64,000 bases of DNA from Bordetella genomosp. 7 (GTDB lineage: Bacteria; Pseudomonadota; Gammaproteobacteria; Burkholderiales; Burkholderiaceae_B), in the NCBI RefSeq assembly GCF_002261265.1, contig NZ_NEVK01000003.1:434001-498000 (forward strand), read 5' to 3'. The stretch's first letter is position 1, and every line of letters begins with the position of its first letter. Shown in pieces: positions 39,114-48,104 of this stretch. Both the position numbers and the translations under genes were made by a program. The notes under the pieces were generated by a model, which saw only the letters and a list, made by a program, of their open reading frames with translations, was not told the DNA's origin and did no database searches.

Positions 39114-39827
39114 CTAGACGCCCAACAGTTCGTTGAGCGTGTCCTGTTTCTGTTGAAGCTCGTCGGCCTTGAAGTGCTCGACGATCTGGCCGTGTTCCAT
39201 GACGTAGAAGCGGTCAGACAATGGCGCGGCGAAGCGGAAGTTCTGCTCGACCATGACGATGGTATAGCCGCGCTGTTTCAGTGTTGTGATCATGCGCGCC
39301 AGCGCCTGCACGATGACTGGCGCCAGGCCTTCGGATATTTCGTCCAGCAGCAACAGGTTGGCGCCGGTGCGCAGGATGCGCGCCACCGCCAGCATCTGCT
39401 GTTCGCCGCCCGACAGGCGTGTGCCGGGCGAGTTGCGGCGTTCGTGCAGGTTGGGGAACATGTCGTAGATTTCGGCCAGCGACATGCCGCCACCCAGTGC
39501 TCCGCCCACGGCCGGCGGCAGCAGCAGGTTTTCTTCGCACGACAGGCTCGCGAAAATGCCGCGTTCTTCGGGGCAATAGCCCACGCCCAGATGCGCGATT
39601 CTGAAGGTGGGCAGGCCGATCGCCTCGGTGCCATGGATGCGCACCGAGCCCTTGCGCGTGCCGGTCAGGCCCAGCACGGCGCGCAACGTGGTGGTGCGCC
39701 CCGCGCCGTTACGGCCGAGCAGCGTGACGACCTCGCCCTGGCTGACGGTCATGTCCACGCCGTGCAGGATATGCGATTCTCCGTACCAGGCCTGCAGGCC
39801 CGAAATTTCGAGGGCGGGAGTGCTCAT
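39114..39827 (-). CDS. Branched-chain-type ABC ATPase (LivF family), Walker A Lys to Arg
   Basis: A 237-residue ATPase. Signature LSGGEQQMLAVARIL, Walker B LLLLDEISEGLAP and H-loop VEQNFRF are intact. Walker A, however, reads GRNGAGRTT, so the invariant lysine is Arg44 (codon CGC on the minus strand). The neighbouring LivG-type ATPase has a normal lysine. In the paired ATPases of this family one degenerate site can be tolerated, but the effect here is unknown. Its start overlaps the livG stop by four bases. Confidence 0.94.
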   Translation of the reverse strand: MSTPALEISGLQAWYGESHILHGVDMTVSQGEVVTLLGRNGAGRTTTLRAVLGLTGTRKGSVRIHGTEAIGLPTFRIAHLGVGYCPEERGIFASLSCEENLLLPPAVGGALGGGMSLAEIYDMFPNLHERRNSPGTRLSGGEQQMLAVARILRTGANLLLLDEISEGLAPVIVQALARMITTLKQRGYTIVMVEQNFRFAAPLSDRFYVMEHGQIVEHFKADELQQKQDTLNELLGV

Positions 39828-40597
39828 GCGTGCGCTCCTTCCAGTTCCCCTTCAGTCGTGCCCATGTAGGCCTGCATGACGGCAGGATGGCGCGACACTT
39901 CGGCATAAGTGCCTTCCGCCAGCACCGCGCCGCGCGCCAGCACGGTGATGGTATCGGCGATAGACGACACGACATTCATATTGTGTTCAACCATCAGGAT
40001 GGTGCGGCCCTGGCTGACGCGCTTGATCAACTGCGTGACGCGATCGACGTCTTCGTGGCCCATGCCCTGCGTGGGTTCGTCGAGCAGCATCAGCTCGGGT
40101 TCCATGGCCAGCGTCGTGGCGATTTCAAGGGCGCGCTTGCGCCCGTACGGAAGGTTGATGGTGACCTCGTCGGCAAAGCCGCCCAGGTCGACCAGTTCCA
40201 GCAGTTCCAGCGCTTTGGGGTTGAGCCTGGACAGGCCTTTTTCGCTGCGCCAGAAGTGGAACGACTGGCCTGTCTTGCGCTGCAGGCCGATGCGTACATT
40301 TTCCAGTACGGTCAGGTGCGGGAACACCGCCGAGATCTGGAACGAGCGGATGATGCCGCGCCGCGCGATCTGCGCAGGACGTTCGCGGGTGATGTCGTGG
40401 CCGTTGAAGAAGATCTGGCCCGACGTGGGCGCCAGGAACTTCGTGAGCAAGTTGAAACACGTGGTCTTGCCGGCGCCGTTGGGGCCGATCAGCGCGTGAA
40501 TCTGGCCGCGCCTGACGCGTAGATTGACATCATTGACGGCGACAAAGCCGAGAAATTCCTTGGTAAGGCCTTTTGTCTCCAGGATAACGTCATCCAT
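39824..40597 (-). CDS. Branched-chain-type ABC ATPase (LivG family)
   Basis: First gene of the second liv-type operon, a 257-residue ATPase. Walker A is GPNGAGKTT, the signature region LPYGRKRALEIATTL replaces LSYGQQRRLEIARAL, Walker B is LMLLDEPTQGM and the H-loop VEHNM. The ATG at 40597 is used; an in-frame GTG two codons upstream is equally possible, since neither has a strong Shine-Dalgarno. Upstream are 137 bases containing two inverted repeats. Confidence 0.94.
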   Translation of the reverse strand: MDDVILETKGLTKEFLGFVAVNDVNLRVRRGQIHALIGPNGAGKTTCFNLLTKFLAPTSGQIFFNGHDITRERPAQIARRGIIRSFQISAVFPHLTVLENVRIGLQRKTGQSFHFWRSEKGLSRLNPKALELLELVDLGGFADEVTINLPYGRKRALEIATTLAMEPELMLLDEPTQGMGHEDVDRVTQLIKRVSQGRTILMVEHNMNVVSSIADTITVLARGAVLAEGTYAEVSRHPAVMQAYMGTTEGELEGAHA

Positions 40598-40666
40598 TTT
40601 CACGGCACCGGCGCTGGTTTTTTATAGGGTTGCCGGCGAGTATGAGGAGGTATCCCCCAAAATTCC

Positions 40667-40723
40667 ATGAGGGTTTCTCATAAGTCATTCGCACTATGTG
40701 CCCAGATTGTCGGTCAGCCGACA
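40667..40723. promoter_or_regulatory. Inverted repeats upstream of the second liv-type operon
   Basis: Two dyads lie in the gap between nth and livG: ATGAG/CTCAT with a five-base spacer (40667-40681) and the perfect TGTCGG/CCGACA with a four-base TCAG centre (40708-40723). The second has the size and form of a repressor or activator operator. There is no regulator gene adjacent and no clear promoter pair, so the assignment is tentative. Confidence 0.4.
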
Positions 40724-40740
40724 TTGTGGGCCATGAACCC

Positions 40741-41379
40741 TTATGCCGACAGGGTTTTCGCCTTGTACTCGCACAAGTCGGCAATGCCGCACTGCGGGCA
40801 TTTGGGCTTGCGCGCCACGCAGATGTAGCGGCCGTGCAGGATCAGCCAGTGGTGCGCGTCCTGGCGGTATTCGGGCGGCACGAGTTTCTCGAGCCTGAGC
40901 TCGACTTCGAGCACATTCTTGCCGGGCGCGATGCCCGTGCGGTTGGACACGCGGAAGATGTGCGTATCGACTGCCATCGTGGGTTGTCCGAAGGCGGTGT
41001 TGAGCACGACGTTCGCCGTCTTGCGTCCCACGCCGGGCAGGGCTTCGAGTTCTTCGCGCGTCTGCGGCACCTGGCCGCCGTGGCGCTCGATAAGCAGCCG
41101 GCAGGTCGCAATGGCGTTCTTGGCCTTGGTGCGATACAGGCCGATGGTCTTGATGTATTCGGCCAGCCCTTCTTCGCCCAGCGCCAGCATGCCTTCAGGC
41201 GTGCCGTGGGCGGGAAAGAACTTGCGCGTCGCCAGGTTCACTGACTTGTCGGTGGCCTGCGCCGACAACAGCACCGCAATCAACAGTTGAAAGGGGGTGT
41301 CGTATTCGAGTTCGGTGGTGGGGCTGGGGTTGGCCGCCTGCAGGCGGGCGAAGATGGCGCGTCGTTTGGCGGCGTTCAT
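40741..41379 (-). CDS. nth: Endonuclease III
   Basis: Base-excision repair DNA glycosylase/AP lyase for oxidised pyrimidines, 212 residues. The helix-hairpin-helix [13 protein letters not shown] carries catalytic Lys120 and AVDTH carries Asp138, the same numbers as in E. coli Nth. The C-terminal 4Fe-4S motif [17 protein letters not shown] (C-x6-C-x2-C-x5-C) is complete. The start overlaps the rnfB stop by four bases, a pairing also known from E. coli, where nth ends the rnf operon. Confidence 0.97.
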   Translation of the reverse strand: MNAAKRRAIFARLQAANPSPTTELEYDTPFQLLIAVLLSAQATDKSVNLATRKFFPAHGTPEGMLALGEEGLAEYIKTIGLYRTKAKNAIATCRLLIERHGGQVPQTREELEALPGVGRKTANVVLNTAFGQPTMAVDTHIFRVSNRTGIAPGKNVLEVELRLEKLVPPEYRQDAHHWLILHGRYICVARKPKCPQCGIADLCEYKAKTLSA

Positions 41380-42014
41380 GGACTCGATGCGTTGCGTCGG
41401 GCCCGGGCGCGTGCCAGGGCGGATTCAATGGCGGCCCGCTTGCGGGCGTCATCTTGCGTGGACGCCGATGGCCGGGGCTCGACAGGCGTGTCGGCGCTGG
41501 CGGCCATCAGGCGGGCGTTGTCTGCAGTTTCGCGCGCCAGCCGCGCCTGACGCGCCTCGTGCCGCTGGCGGCTGGCCGCGGCGTCGGCCGGCGTCCACTC
41601 GCGCCGGGCAGGCACCATCTCGATACAGTCGACCGGGCAGGGTGCAACGCACAGATCGCAACCGGTGCACCAGTCGGCCAGCACGGTATGCATGCGCTTG
41701 TTCGCGCCGACGATGGCGTCTACCGGACAGGCGCGGATGCAAAGCGTGCAGCCGATGCAGTGCGCCTCGTCGATGCGCGCAACCATGAGCGGACCGGGCG
41801 CGCCGCGTGCGGTGTCCAGCGGCAGCGCGGCGGTATCGAGCAGCGCCGCCAGCGCGGCGATGCCGGCGTCACCGCCGGGCGGGCAGCGGTTGATCGGGGC
41901 GGAGCCATCGGCGATGGCGTGCGCGTAAGGCCGGCAGCCGTCGTATCCGCACTTGGTGCACTGGGTCTGGGGCAGCAGTGCATCGATGCGGTCGGCTAGG
42001 GAAGAACAGGACAT
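41376..42014 (-). CDS. rnfB: RnfB-type iron-sulfur electron transport protein
   Basis: A 212-residue ferredoxin-like protein. Residues about 18-45 hold a C-x2-C-x4-C-x16-C cluster site (CTKCGYDGC...RCPPGG). Two classic 4Fe-4S repeats follow ([16 protein letters not shown] and [16 protein letters not shown]), then an Ala/Arg-rich charged tail. It lacks the N-terminal membrane helix of true RnfB, and no rnfACDGE genes are present here. It probably serves as a soluble electron carrier, perhaps for the cluster in the co-transcribed endonuclease III; that role is inference. Confidence 0.85.
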   Translation of the reverse strand: MSCSSLADRIDALLPQTQCTKCGYDGCRPYAHAIADGSAPINRCPPGGDAGIAALAALLDTAALPLDTARGAPGPLMVARIDEAHCIGCTLCIRACPVDAIVGANKRMHTVLADWCTGCDLCVAPCPVDCIEMVPARREWTPADAAASRQRHEARQARLARETADNARLMAASADTPVEPRPSASTQDDARKRAAIESALARARARRNASSP

Positions 42015-42059
42015 GGCGGAAAAGACAGCAGCGGGGCCGCAAGGGCCCGCGCGCCAGCA

Positions 42060-43274
42060 CTAGCACTGGCGAATGAATTCCGCGATTTTAGGACAGATCA
42101 TCTCGCGCCAGCGCCGGCCCGCAAAAATGCCGTAGTGGCCGCAGCCGGGCGCCGTGTAGTGCTGCTTGCGCGCCGCGGGAATGCCGCGGCACAGATCGAT
42201 GGCCGCGCGCGTCTGGCCCTGACCGGAGATATCGTCGAGCTCGCCTTCGATGGTGAACAAGGCCACCTTCTTGATGTCGGCCGGTCGCACGGGCCGGCCA
42301 TCTACGCGCCAGGTGCCGTTGGGCAGCTGGAATTCCTGGAACACCACGCGGATGGTGTCCAGGTAGAACTCGGCGGGCATGTCCAGCACCGCGTTGTATT
42401 CATCGTAGAACCGCCGGTGCGCTTGCGCGTCGCTGTCGTCGCCGCGCAGCAGGTCCAGGTAGAAGTCGTAATGCGAGCGCAGGTGGCGGTCGGGGTTCAT
42501 GGCGACGAACCCCGCGTGCTGCAGGAACCCCGGATACACGCGCCGGCCCGCGCCCGGGTAGCGCGCCGGCACCGTGTCGATCAGCTGCGACTCGAACCAC
42601 GAGTGCGGCTTGGTGGTGGCCAGGCGGTTGACCTGCGTGGGCGACTGGCGGGGATCGATAGGGCCGCCCATCATCACCATGCTGCGGGGCTGGTGCGGAT
42701 CGTTTTCCGACGCCATCAGCGCGATGGCCGCCAGAACGGGCACGGTGGGCTGGCAGACCGAGATCACATGCACGTCGGGCCCCAGGTAGCGGATGAACTC
42801 CTGGATGTAGCGCACGTAGTCGTCCAGGTGGAACCGGCCTTGCGATACAGGCACCATGCGCGCATCGAGCCAGTCGGTCACGTAGACGTCGTGCGCCGGC
42901 AGCAGGGCCCGCACCGTATCGCGCAACAGGGTGGCGTGGTGGCCCGACAGGGGCGCCACCAGCAGCACGCGCGGGTCGGTGCGGCGTGCGGCGCGTTCGA
43001 AGTGCAGCAGGCGGCAGAAAGGCTTTTCGATGGCCGCCGTTTCCGTCACACGTACCGTGCGGTTATCGATGCGGGTAGTGGGAAGGTTCCAGGCCGGCTT
43101 CTGGTATTCCTTTCCCAACCGGTGCATCAGCTCACAGCTGGCAGCCAGTTGCCGCGACAGCGGCGTGTACGCCAGTGGGCTGAACGGGCTCGAAAACAAC
43201 TGCGAGCTGGCGTCGGTGAAAGCCGCCAGCGGGGTCAGGAAGGCGCGCTGTAGTTCGTGCAGGTGATACAGCAT
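42060..43274 (-). CDS. phaZ: Intracellular poly(3-hydroxybutyrate) depolymerase
   Basis: Alpha/beta-hydrolase that mobilises stored PHB granules, 404 residues, of the PhaZ1 type with a cysteine nucleophile. Cys174 lies in SVCQPTVPV where other hydrolases have a G-x-S-x-G, an acid lies in EGELDDISG and a histidine in PGCGHYGIFAG near the C-terminus. The start MLYHLHELQRAF at 43274 matches the family; a further 105 codons open upstream are antisense to the 3' end of the ferredoxin reductase gene. It implies that the host makes PHB; no synthase is in the window. Confidence 0.93.
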   Translation of the reverse strand: MLYHLHELQRAFLTPLAAFTDASSQLFSSPFSPLAYTPLSRQLAASCELMHRLGKEYQKPAWNLPTTRIDNRTVRVTETAAIEKPFCRLLHFERAARRTDPRVLLVAPLSGHHATLLRDTVRALLPAHDVYVTDWLDARMVPVSQGRFHLDDYVRYIQEFIRYLGPDVHVISVCQPTVPVLAAIALMASENDPHQPRSMVMMGGPIDPRQSPTQVNRLATTKPHSWFESQLIDTVPARYPGAGRRVYPGFLQHAGFVAMNPDRHLRSHYDFYLDLLRGDDSDAQAHRRFYDEYNAVLDMPAEFYLDTIRVVFQEFQLPNGTWRVDGRPVRPADIKKVALFTIEGELDDISGQGQTRAAIDLCRGIPAARKQHYTAPGCGHYGIFAGRRWREMICPKIAEFIRQC

Positions 43275-43410
43275 AGGGGCAGGATCCCGGACTGGAAGGG
43301 TCGGTTTATTACGGACGCGTGTAAGGATATATCCAAACTGTCTTGGAAACCGGTGCCAATCGGGCCGATTGTGTTGCGAAAATGCGACCCGCCGGCCGAT
43401 GCCGGCAGGC

Positions 43411-44208
43411 CTACCAGTAGTTTTCGACGGCCAGATTGCCGGGGATGCCGCGGCGGCCGGGCTTGAAACCGCGCTCGCCCAGCAGCTTGCGTGCGTCGGC
43501 CAGCATCGCGGGGTTGCCGCAGAGCATGACCTTGGCGCGCTCGGGGTCGAGCGCGGCGCCCGCCGCTTGTTCGAGCCGGCCATCGGCAATGAGCGTGGTC
43601 AGGCGCGCCTGCGGCGCGCCAGGCAATGCCTCGCGCGTGGCGATGGGCAGGTACACCAGTTTGCGGGGATCCTGCTGGAAAAAAGGGGCGAAACCGGGCC
43701 GGCCCTGCCATGCCAGGATCTCGTCGCGGTAGGCCAGTTCGGCCGCCGTGCGCACCCCGTGGACCAGAATGATGCGCTCGAACGAATGCCAGGTAGCCGG
43801 GTCGCGCAGAATGGACAGGTAGGCCGACAGGCCGGTGCCCGTGGCCAGCAGCCAGAGGTCGCCGCCGGGGGGAAAGCGGTCGATGGTCAGGAACCCGAAC
43901 GGGTTCTTTTCGATATAGAGCGGGTCGCCCACCTGCAGGCGCGCCATGCGCGGGCTGAACAGGCCTTCGGGCACGACGATGGAATAGAACTCCAGTCCCG
44001 GTTCGTGCGGAGCCGACACCATGGAATAGGCGCGCCACAGGGTGGGCGCGGCATCGGGCGTGTCGGCTTCGGGCAGGCCCACGCGGGCGAATTGCCCGGC
44101 CTTGAAGTCGAAGGACGGATCGCGCGTGACACGCACCGAGAACAGCTTGTCCGGAACCCAGGTGTGGACGTGGGTGACGGTTTGGCGCGTGTATTTGGTA
44201 TCGGTCAT
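43411..44208 (-). CDS. fpr: Ferredoxin--NADP reductase
   Basis: FAD enzyme of 265 residues moving electrons between NADPH and ferredoxin or flavodoxin. FAD-binding RAYSMVSAP near residue 55, pyrophosphate-binding GLFSPRMARLQVGDP, and NADP-binding LLATGTGLSAYLSILRD near 115 followed by CGNPAMLADARKLL are present. It ends ENYW, the short C-terminus of the bacterial Fpr subclass. I used the ATG at 44208; a TTG one codon upstream is possible. It lies 34 bases downstream of the ferredoxin gene, its likely partner. Confidence 0.94.
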   Translation of the reverse strand: MTDTKYTRQTVTHVHTWVPDKLFSVRVTRDPSFDFKAGQFARVGLPEADTPDAAPTLWRAYSMVSAPHEPGLEFYSIVVPEGLFSPRMARLQVGDPLYIEKNPFGFLTIDRFPPGGDLWLLATGTGLSAYLSILRDPATWHSFERIILVHGVRTAAELAYRDEILAWQGRPGFAPFFQQDPRKLVYLPIATREALPGAPQARLTTLIADGRLEQAAGAALDPERAKVMLCGNPAMLADARKLLGERGFKPGRRGIPGNLAVENYW

Positions 44209-44242
44209 CAAGGGCAGGGCGGTCGCGCTGCAGCCGCAGCCG

Positions 44243-44566
44243 CTAGCGCTCCAGGTGTTGCAGTTTGTCCGGCACGCCGTTCCAGTCGTCGGCTTCGGGC
44301 AGCGGTTTCTTGGCGCGGCTGATGGGCGCGAATTCCGGGGTCAGTTCGGCGTTGAGCGCGATGAACTGCACCTGGTCGGCCGGCACGTCTTCTTCGGCGT
44401 AAATGGCGTTGGCCGGGCATTCGGGGATGCACACGGCGCAATCGATGCATTCGTCAGGGTCGATGACCAGGAAGTTCGGACCTTCGCGGAAACAGTCCAC
44501 GGGGCACACGTCGACACAATCGGTGTACTTGCATTTGATACAGTTTTCGGTAACGACGTGGGTCAT
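44243..44566 (-). CDS. fdxA: 7Fe ferredoxin FdxA
   Basis: Small cytosolic 3Fe-4S/4Fe-4S ferredoxin, 107 residues. The N-terminal half carries [18 protein letters not shown] and [14 protein letters not shown], the alternating pattern of 7Fe ferredoxins, followed by the C-terminal helical extension ([13 protein letters not shown]...LPEADDW) of the FdxA group. It precedes fpr on the same strand and should be co-transcribed with it. Confidence 0.96.
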   Translation of the reverse strand: MTHVVTENCIKCKYTDCVDVCPVDCFREGPNFLVIDPDECIDCAVCIPECPANAIYAEEDVPADQVQFIALNAELTPEFAPISRAKKPLPEADDWNGVPDKLQHLER

Positions 44567-44741
44567 TCAGGACTCCGGCAAGCGACAGCTTTGACTTTTT
44601 CAGGATTTTACCCAATGCGGGGGGCTGGGGCGACCATAACCCTGGGAACGGTAGTGGCGGCAGCGGCACGGACTGACGCGCTGCTTGTGCTATGGTGTGA
44701 CGAAACGTGTGGCGCCGGAGCGGCGCCCGTATCGCGCCATC

Positions 44742-45917
44742 ATGATAATCACTTCGCTGCTCGACACTGACCTGTACAAGTTCTCAATGATGCAAGTGGT
44801 ATTGCATCATTTTCCCGCTGCCCAGGTCGAGTACCGGTACAAGTGCCGTACCCCAGGCATCAACTTGCGACCCTATCTCGACGAGATCCGGGACGAAGTG
44901 CACGCATTGTGCCAGTTGCGCTTCACAGACGAAGAATTGCAGTACCTGGGAAATTTGCGCTTTATCAAAAGCGACTTCGTTGATTTCCTGCGCCTGTTCC
45001 ATCTGCCCGAACGATGCATACACATCGGCGAGGGCGAGTCGCCCGGCGAAATCTCCATCACCGTCCAGGGGCCGTGGCTGCATACGATCCTGTTCGAGAT
45101 CCCGGTGCTGGCCATCGTCAATGAGGTCTATTTCCGCAACACGCGCCGCGATCCGAACTGGGCAGAAGGGCGCCATCGCCTGCAGTCCAAGATGAACCTG
45201 GTGCTCGACGATCCGGCCCTGGCGGATTTCCGCGTTGCCGAGTACGGCACCCGCCGCCGGTTCTCGAAGATATGGCACGAAGAAATCGTGTCCACCATGA
45301 AGGCCCGCATGGGCCAGCACTTTGCCGGCACCAGCAATGTGCTGCTGGCCATGAAGCACAACGTGCTGCCCCTGGGCACCATGGGACACGAATACCTGCA
45401 GGCCTGCCAGGCGCTCGGCCCGCGGCTGCGCGATTCGCAGGTGTTCGCGCTGGAAGTGTGGGCCAAGGAATATCGCGGCGACCTGGGCATTGCACTGTCC
45501 GACGTGTACGGCATGGACGCCTTCCTGCGCGATTTCGATATGTACTTCTGCAAGCTGTTCGACGGCGCGCGGCACGATTCGGGCGACCCCTTCGTGTGGG
45601 GCGAACGGCTGCTGGACCACTACCGCAAAAACCGCGTCGACCCGCGCGCCAAGACGCTGGTGTTTTCGGATTCGCTGACCTTTCCGCGCGCGATCGAACT
45701 GGCCAGGCAGTTTGCCGGCCGCTGCAAAGTGTCGTTCGGCATAGGCACCAACCTGACCAACGACCTGGGCCACGAGCCGCTGCAGATCGTGATGAAGATG
45801 GTGCGGTGCAACGGCCAGCCCGTGGCCAAGGTGTCCGACGCACCCGAGAAAACCATGTGCGACGATCCCGCCTATCTGGCCTACCTGCGACAGGTCTTCC
45901 AGCTGCCGCCGGCCTGA
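44742..45917 (+). CDS. pncB: Nicotinate phosphoribosyltransferase
   Basis: NAD salvage enzyme that makes nicotinate mononucleotide from nicotinate and PRPP. The 391-residue product begins [16 protein letters not shown], the family start that fixes the ATG at 44742. It continues with the [14 protein letters not shown] and [12 protein letters not shown] motifs (the last with the histidine region of the active site) and [27 protein letters not shown] binds the ribose phosphate. It is divergent from fdxA across 175 bases, with no Shine-Dalgarno visible. Confidence 0.96.
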   Translation: MIITSLLDTDLYKFSMMQVVLHHFPAAQVEYRYKCRTPGINLRPYLDEIRDEVHALCQLRFTDEELQYLGNLRFIKSDFVDFLRLFHLPERCIHIGEGESPGEISITVQGPWLHTILFEIPVLAIVNEVYFRNTRRDPNWAEGRHRLQSKMNLVLDDPALADFRVAEYGTRRRFSKIWHEEIVSTMKARMGQHFAGTSNVLLAMKHNVLPLGTMGHEYLQACQALGPRLRDSQVFALEVWAKEYRGDLGIALSDVYGMDAFLRDFDMYFCKLFDGARHDSGDPFVWGERLLDHYRKNRVDPRAKTLVFSDSLTFPRAIELARQFAGRCKVSFGIGTNLTNDLGHEPLQIVMKMVRCNGQPVAKVSDAPEKTMCDDPAYLAYLRQVFQLPPA

Positions 45918-45967
45918 TGCGGCCCGGCGGCGCAATTTTCAACAACGTCTCTATTCAGGGGATTTCA

Positions 45968-46321
45968 ATGAGCAGTATCCGACGCGTCAACGTGGAAAAA
46001 CGGTTGTCCGACATGGCTGTGTATAACGGTGTGGCGTACCTGGCCGGCCAGGTGCCCGACGACGCCACGCTGGACATGGCGGGCCAGACCCGCCAGGTGC
46101 TGGCGACCATCGATCGCCTGCTGGCCGAGGCCGGCACCGACAAGACCAAGATCCTGATGGCGCAGATTTTCGTGGCCAATATGAAAGAGTTCGACGCCAT
46201 GAACCAGGCCTGGGACGAGTGGGTGGCGGCGGGCAATTCGCCTCCGCGCGCGACGGTGGAAGCCCGGCTGGCCAACCCCGACTACAAAGTCGAGATCGTG
46301 GTGACCGCGGCGGTGAACTGA
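45968..46321 (+). CDS. RidA (YjgF/YER057c) family protein
   Basis: Trimeric enamine/imine deaminase-fold protein, 117 residues. AYLAGQVPDD, QVLATIDRLLAEAGTDKTKILMAQIFV and PPRATVEARLANPDYKVEIVVTAAV follow the family, with the key arginine in PPRATVEA. This subtype (MAVYNGVAYLAGQ) differs from canonical RidA and is common in proteobacteria, so full RidA activity is likely but not certain. It follows pncB by 50 bases and is followed by a strong terminator. Confidence 0.92.
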   Translation: MSSIRRVNVEKRLSDMAVYNGVAYLAGQVPDDATLDMAGQTRQVLATIDRLLAEAGTDKTKILMAQIFVANMKEFDAMNQAWDEWVAAGNSPPRATVEARLANPDYKVEIVVTAAVN

Positions 46322-46343
46322 CGTCCCGCCCACCAGCGCTGCG

Positions 46344-46370
46344 AAAACCCCGGCACGGCCGGGGTTTTTT
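46344..46370 (+). terminator. Rho-independent terminator after the RidA gene
   Basis: An AAAACCCCGGC stem pairs with GCCGGGGTTTT across an ACG loop and is followed by further T. It ends the pncB-ridA-type unit about 22 bases after the stop codon. Confidence 0.92.
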
Positions 46371-46464
46371 ATGGGCGGTCGGGCCAGGCAAAGGTCGGGC
46401 ACGGCGCTTGCAGAGGGGCGGCGGGCGGCGACCGGGCCGCTATGACAACCACAAGGAGCACGCT

Positions 46465-46617
46465 ATGGGCACTATTTTGCTGATCCTCCTGATCCTGCTG
46501 CTGATCGGCGCCTTTCCTGCCTGGCCGTACAGCCGGGGCTGGGGCTACTATCCCAGCGGCCTGCTGGGCATCGTCGTGATCGTGTTGATCGTCATGCTGC
46601 TTACCGGCCGGCTATAG
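46465..46617 (+). CDS. Small membrane protein, DUF3309 type
   Basis: A 50-residue hydrophobic protein with two transmembrane helices (about 3-19 and 34-48) around a Trp/Tyr/Gly-rich turn (FPAWPYSRGWGYYPSG), the hallmark of the DUF3309 family. An AAGGAG Shine-Dalgarno sits six bases before the ATG. It stands alone between a terminator and a convergent flavodoxin-like gene. The function is unknown; relatives are often stress-induced envelope proteins, but that cannot be read here. Confidence 0.88.
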   Translation: MGTILLILLILLLIGAFPAWPYSRGWGYYPSGLLGIVVIVLIVMLLTGRL

Positions 46618-46635
46618 CATCGGGTTGCTATAGCA

Positions 46636-47148
46636 TCAGGTTTCGCCCGCAAGCAGGGTGGCGGCCAGCAGCCCGCCCAGCTCTGCGCTGCGGGCGAGCG
46701 CCGCTTCCGGCACGACCTTGGGGGCCAGGATGGCTTGCGGCGTCTGCGCACCGTTACGTTCGATGAGCGGGGGACAGGCTGCACGCAGCCTCCAGCCGGT
46801 GCAGATGCGATCGGTTTGCCGGGCCGCTGCGGCGCCATCGGTGCCGGCGCTGATGGCCAGCCCGTACGGGCGTCCGGCTATCCGGTCGATCACGGGGTAG
46901 TAGCAGCGGTCGAAGAATTCTTTCATTTCGCCGCTGAGCCCGCCCAGGTTTTCGGGTGCGCAGAACAGCAAGCCGTCGGCCTGCAGCACATGGGTGGGCT
47001 CCACATTGCGAGCGCGCCGCAAACTGACCTGCAGGCGGTCGCGCAATCCCAGCTCGCGGGCCGCCGCGCGTGCGCCGCTGGCCATGCTTGCCGCCATCTG
47101 CCGCGCCGCGCCGGTGCGCGAGTGCCAGACGATCAGCAGCCGTTTCAT
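46636..47148 (-). CDS. Flavodoxin-like / NADPH-dependent FMN reductase family protein
   Basis: A 170-residue flavodoxin-fold protein. The phosphate-binding loop is HSRTGAARQMA at about 9-19, DGLLFCAPENLGGLSGEMKEFFDR at about 58-81 forms the central strand and FMN contact, and AISAGTDGAAAARQ binds the isoalloxazine. The ATG at 47148 starts exactly at the first beta-strand (MKRLLIVWHS). Its start overlaps the mtfA stop by four bases, so the two are coupled. The substrate is unknown. Confidence 0.85.
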   Translation of the reverse strand: MKRLLIVWHSRTGAARQMAASMASGARAAARELGLRDRLQVSLRRARNVEPTHVLQADGLLFCAPENLGGLSGEMKEFFDRCYYPVIDRIAGRPYGLAISAGTDGAAAARQTDRICTGWRLRAACPPLIERNGAQTPQAILAPKVVPEAALARSAELGGLLAATLLAGET

Positions 47149-48002
47149 GGCAGCCCCGCCGGGGCAACGTGCGCCAGGCGCGCCAGGGGGTCCTGGCGAT
47201 AGTAGGCGCGCAGCAGCTCGAACCATTCGGGCAAGGCGCGGGCCAGCGGCTCGGGGTCCACAAAAAAATGTTCCGAACTGACCGCAAAAAACTCGGCTTC
47301 GTCCGTGGCCGCGTACGGGTCCAGCGGCAACTGGCCATACCAGGGGTCGGCGTCGGGGCTCTCGGGGTCGATATGGCCGGGAATCGCGGACTCGATGGCA
47401 TCCAGCGCCTCGGTGAAGCGGTCCAGCGATGTTTCCAGAATGTGCTGCCAGGTGCGCGGCGACAGGTCCGGGTGGGCCGCAAGCGACGGCATGCCGTCGG
47501 CCTGCCCCGACGCCAGGTCGAGCTTGTGCGCGAACTCGTGGATGACGACATTAAAGGCGCCTTCGCGAGGCAGGGCGTCGGCCCACGAAAGAATCACCGG
47601 CCCGCCGTCCCAGGCTTCGCCCGCCGCGGCTTCATCGTATTCGTGCACCACCCCCGCATCGTCCTGGTGTACGCGCCGTATGGAAAAACCTTCGGGATAT
47701 ACGATGATCTCGTCCCATCCTTCGTACAGGGTGGGCGACAGATTCAGGATGGGCAGCGCGGCCTGGGCGCCGATCGACAGGCGCATGAAGTCGTCGGGCT
47801 CCAGCCCCCGCGCGCCGTTGAGGTTCTTGCTTGCCAGCAGCCAGGCGGCGCGCGCCAGCAGCTGTTCGCGCTCGTCCGCGTCCAGCGCGGCCAGGAAAGG
47901 ATGCGCCTGCAATACCCGGCTCCACAGCCCGGGCTCAATGCGGTCGCGCACCTGCGCAACCTCCGAGGCAGAGGCGCCGCGGCCCTTCAGCCATCGCAAC
48001 AT
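47145..48002 (-). CDS. mtfA: MtfA-type zinc metallopeptidase (Mlc titration factor A family)
   Basis: A 285-residue M90-family zinc peptidase. The metal motif His155-Glu-Phe-Ala-His159 (VIHEFAHKLD) is followed by a downstream glutamate in TDEAEFFAVSSEHFF. In E. coli MtfA binds and inactivates the glucose repressor Mlc; no Mlc gene is seen here, so that partner is not implied. I chose the ATG at 48002 because AAGGAA precedes it and the family begins there. ATGs 18 and 21 bases earlier are possible. The frame stays open far upstream, but only antisense to relA. Confidence 0.92.
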   Translation of the reverse strand: MLRWLKGRGASASEVAQVRDRIEPGLWSRVLQAHPFLAALDADEREQLLARAAWLLASKNLNGARGLEPDDFMRLSIGAQAALPILNLSPTLYEGWDEIIVYPEGFSIRRVHQDDAGVVHEYDEAAAGEAWDGGPVILSWADALPREGAFNVVIHEFAHKLDLASGQADGMPSLAAHPDLSPRTWQHILETSLDRFTEALDAIESAIPGHIDPESPDADPWYGQLPLDPYAATDEAEFFAVSSEHFFVDPEPLARALPEWFELLRAYYRQDPLARLAHVAPAGLP

Positions 48003-48104
48003 AACTATGGGTTCCTTCATCATGCCGGCCGCGCGCGTCGCGGCCTTTGCGCTTAGTGTAGAGTGTAGGAAAATCCCGCTATTTTCCGGCCAGCTTCGTG
48101 CGCG

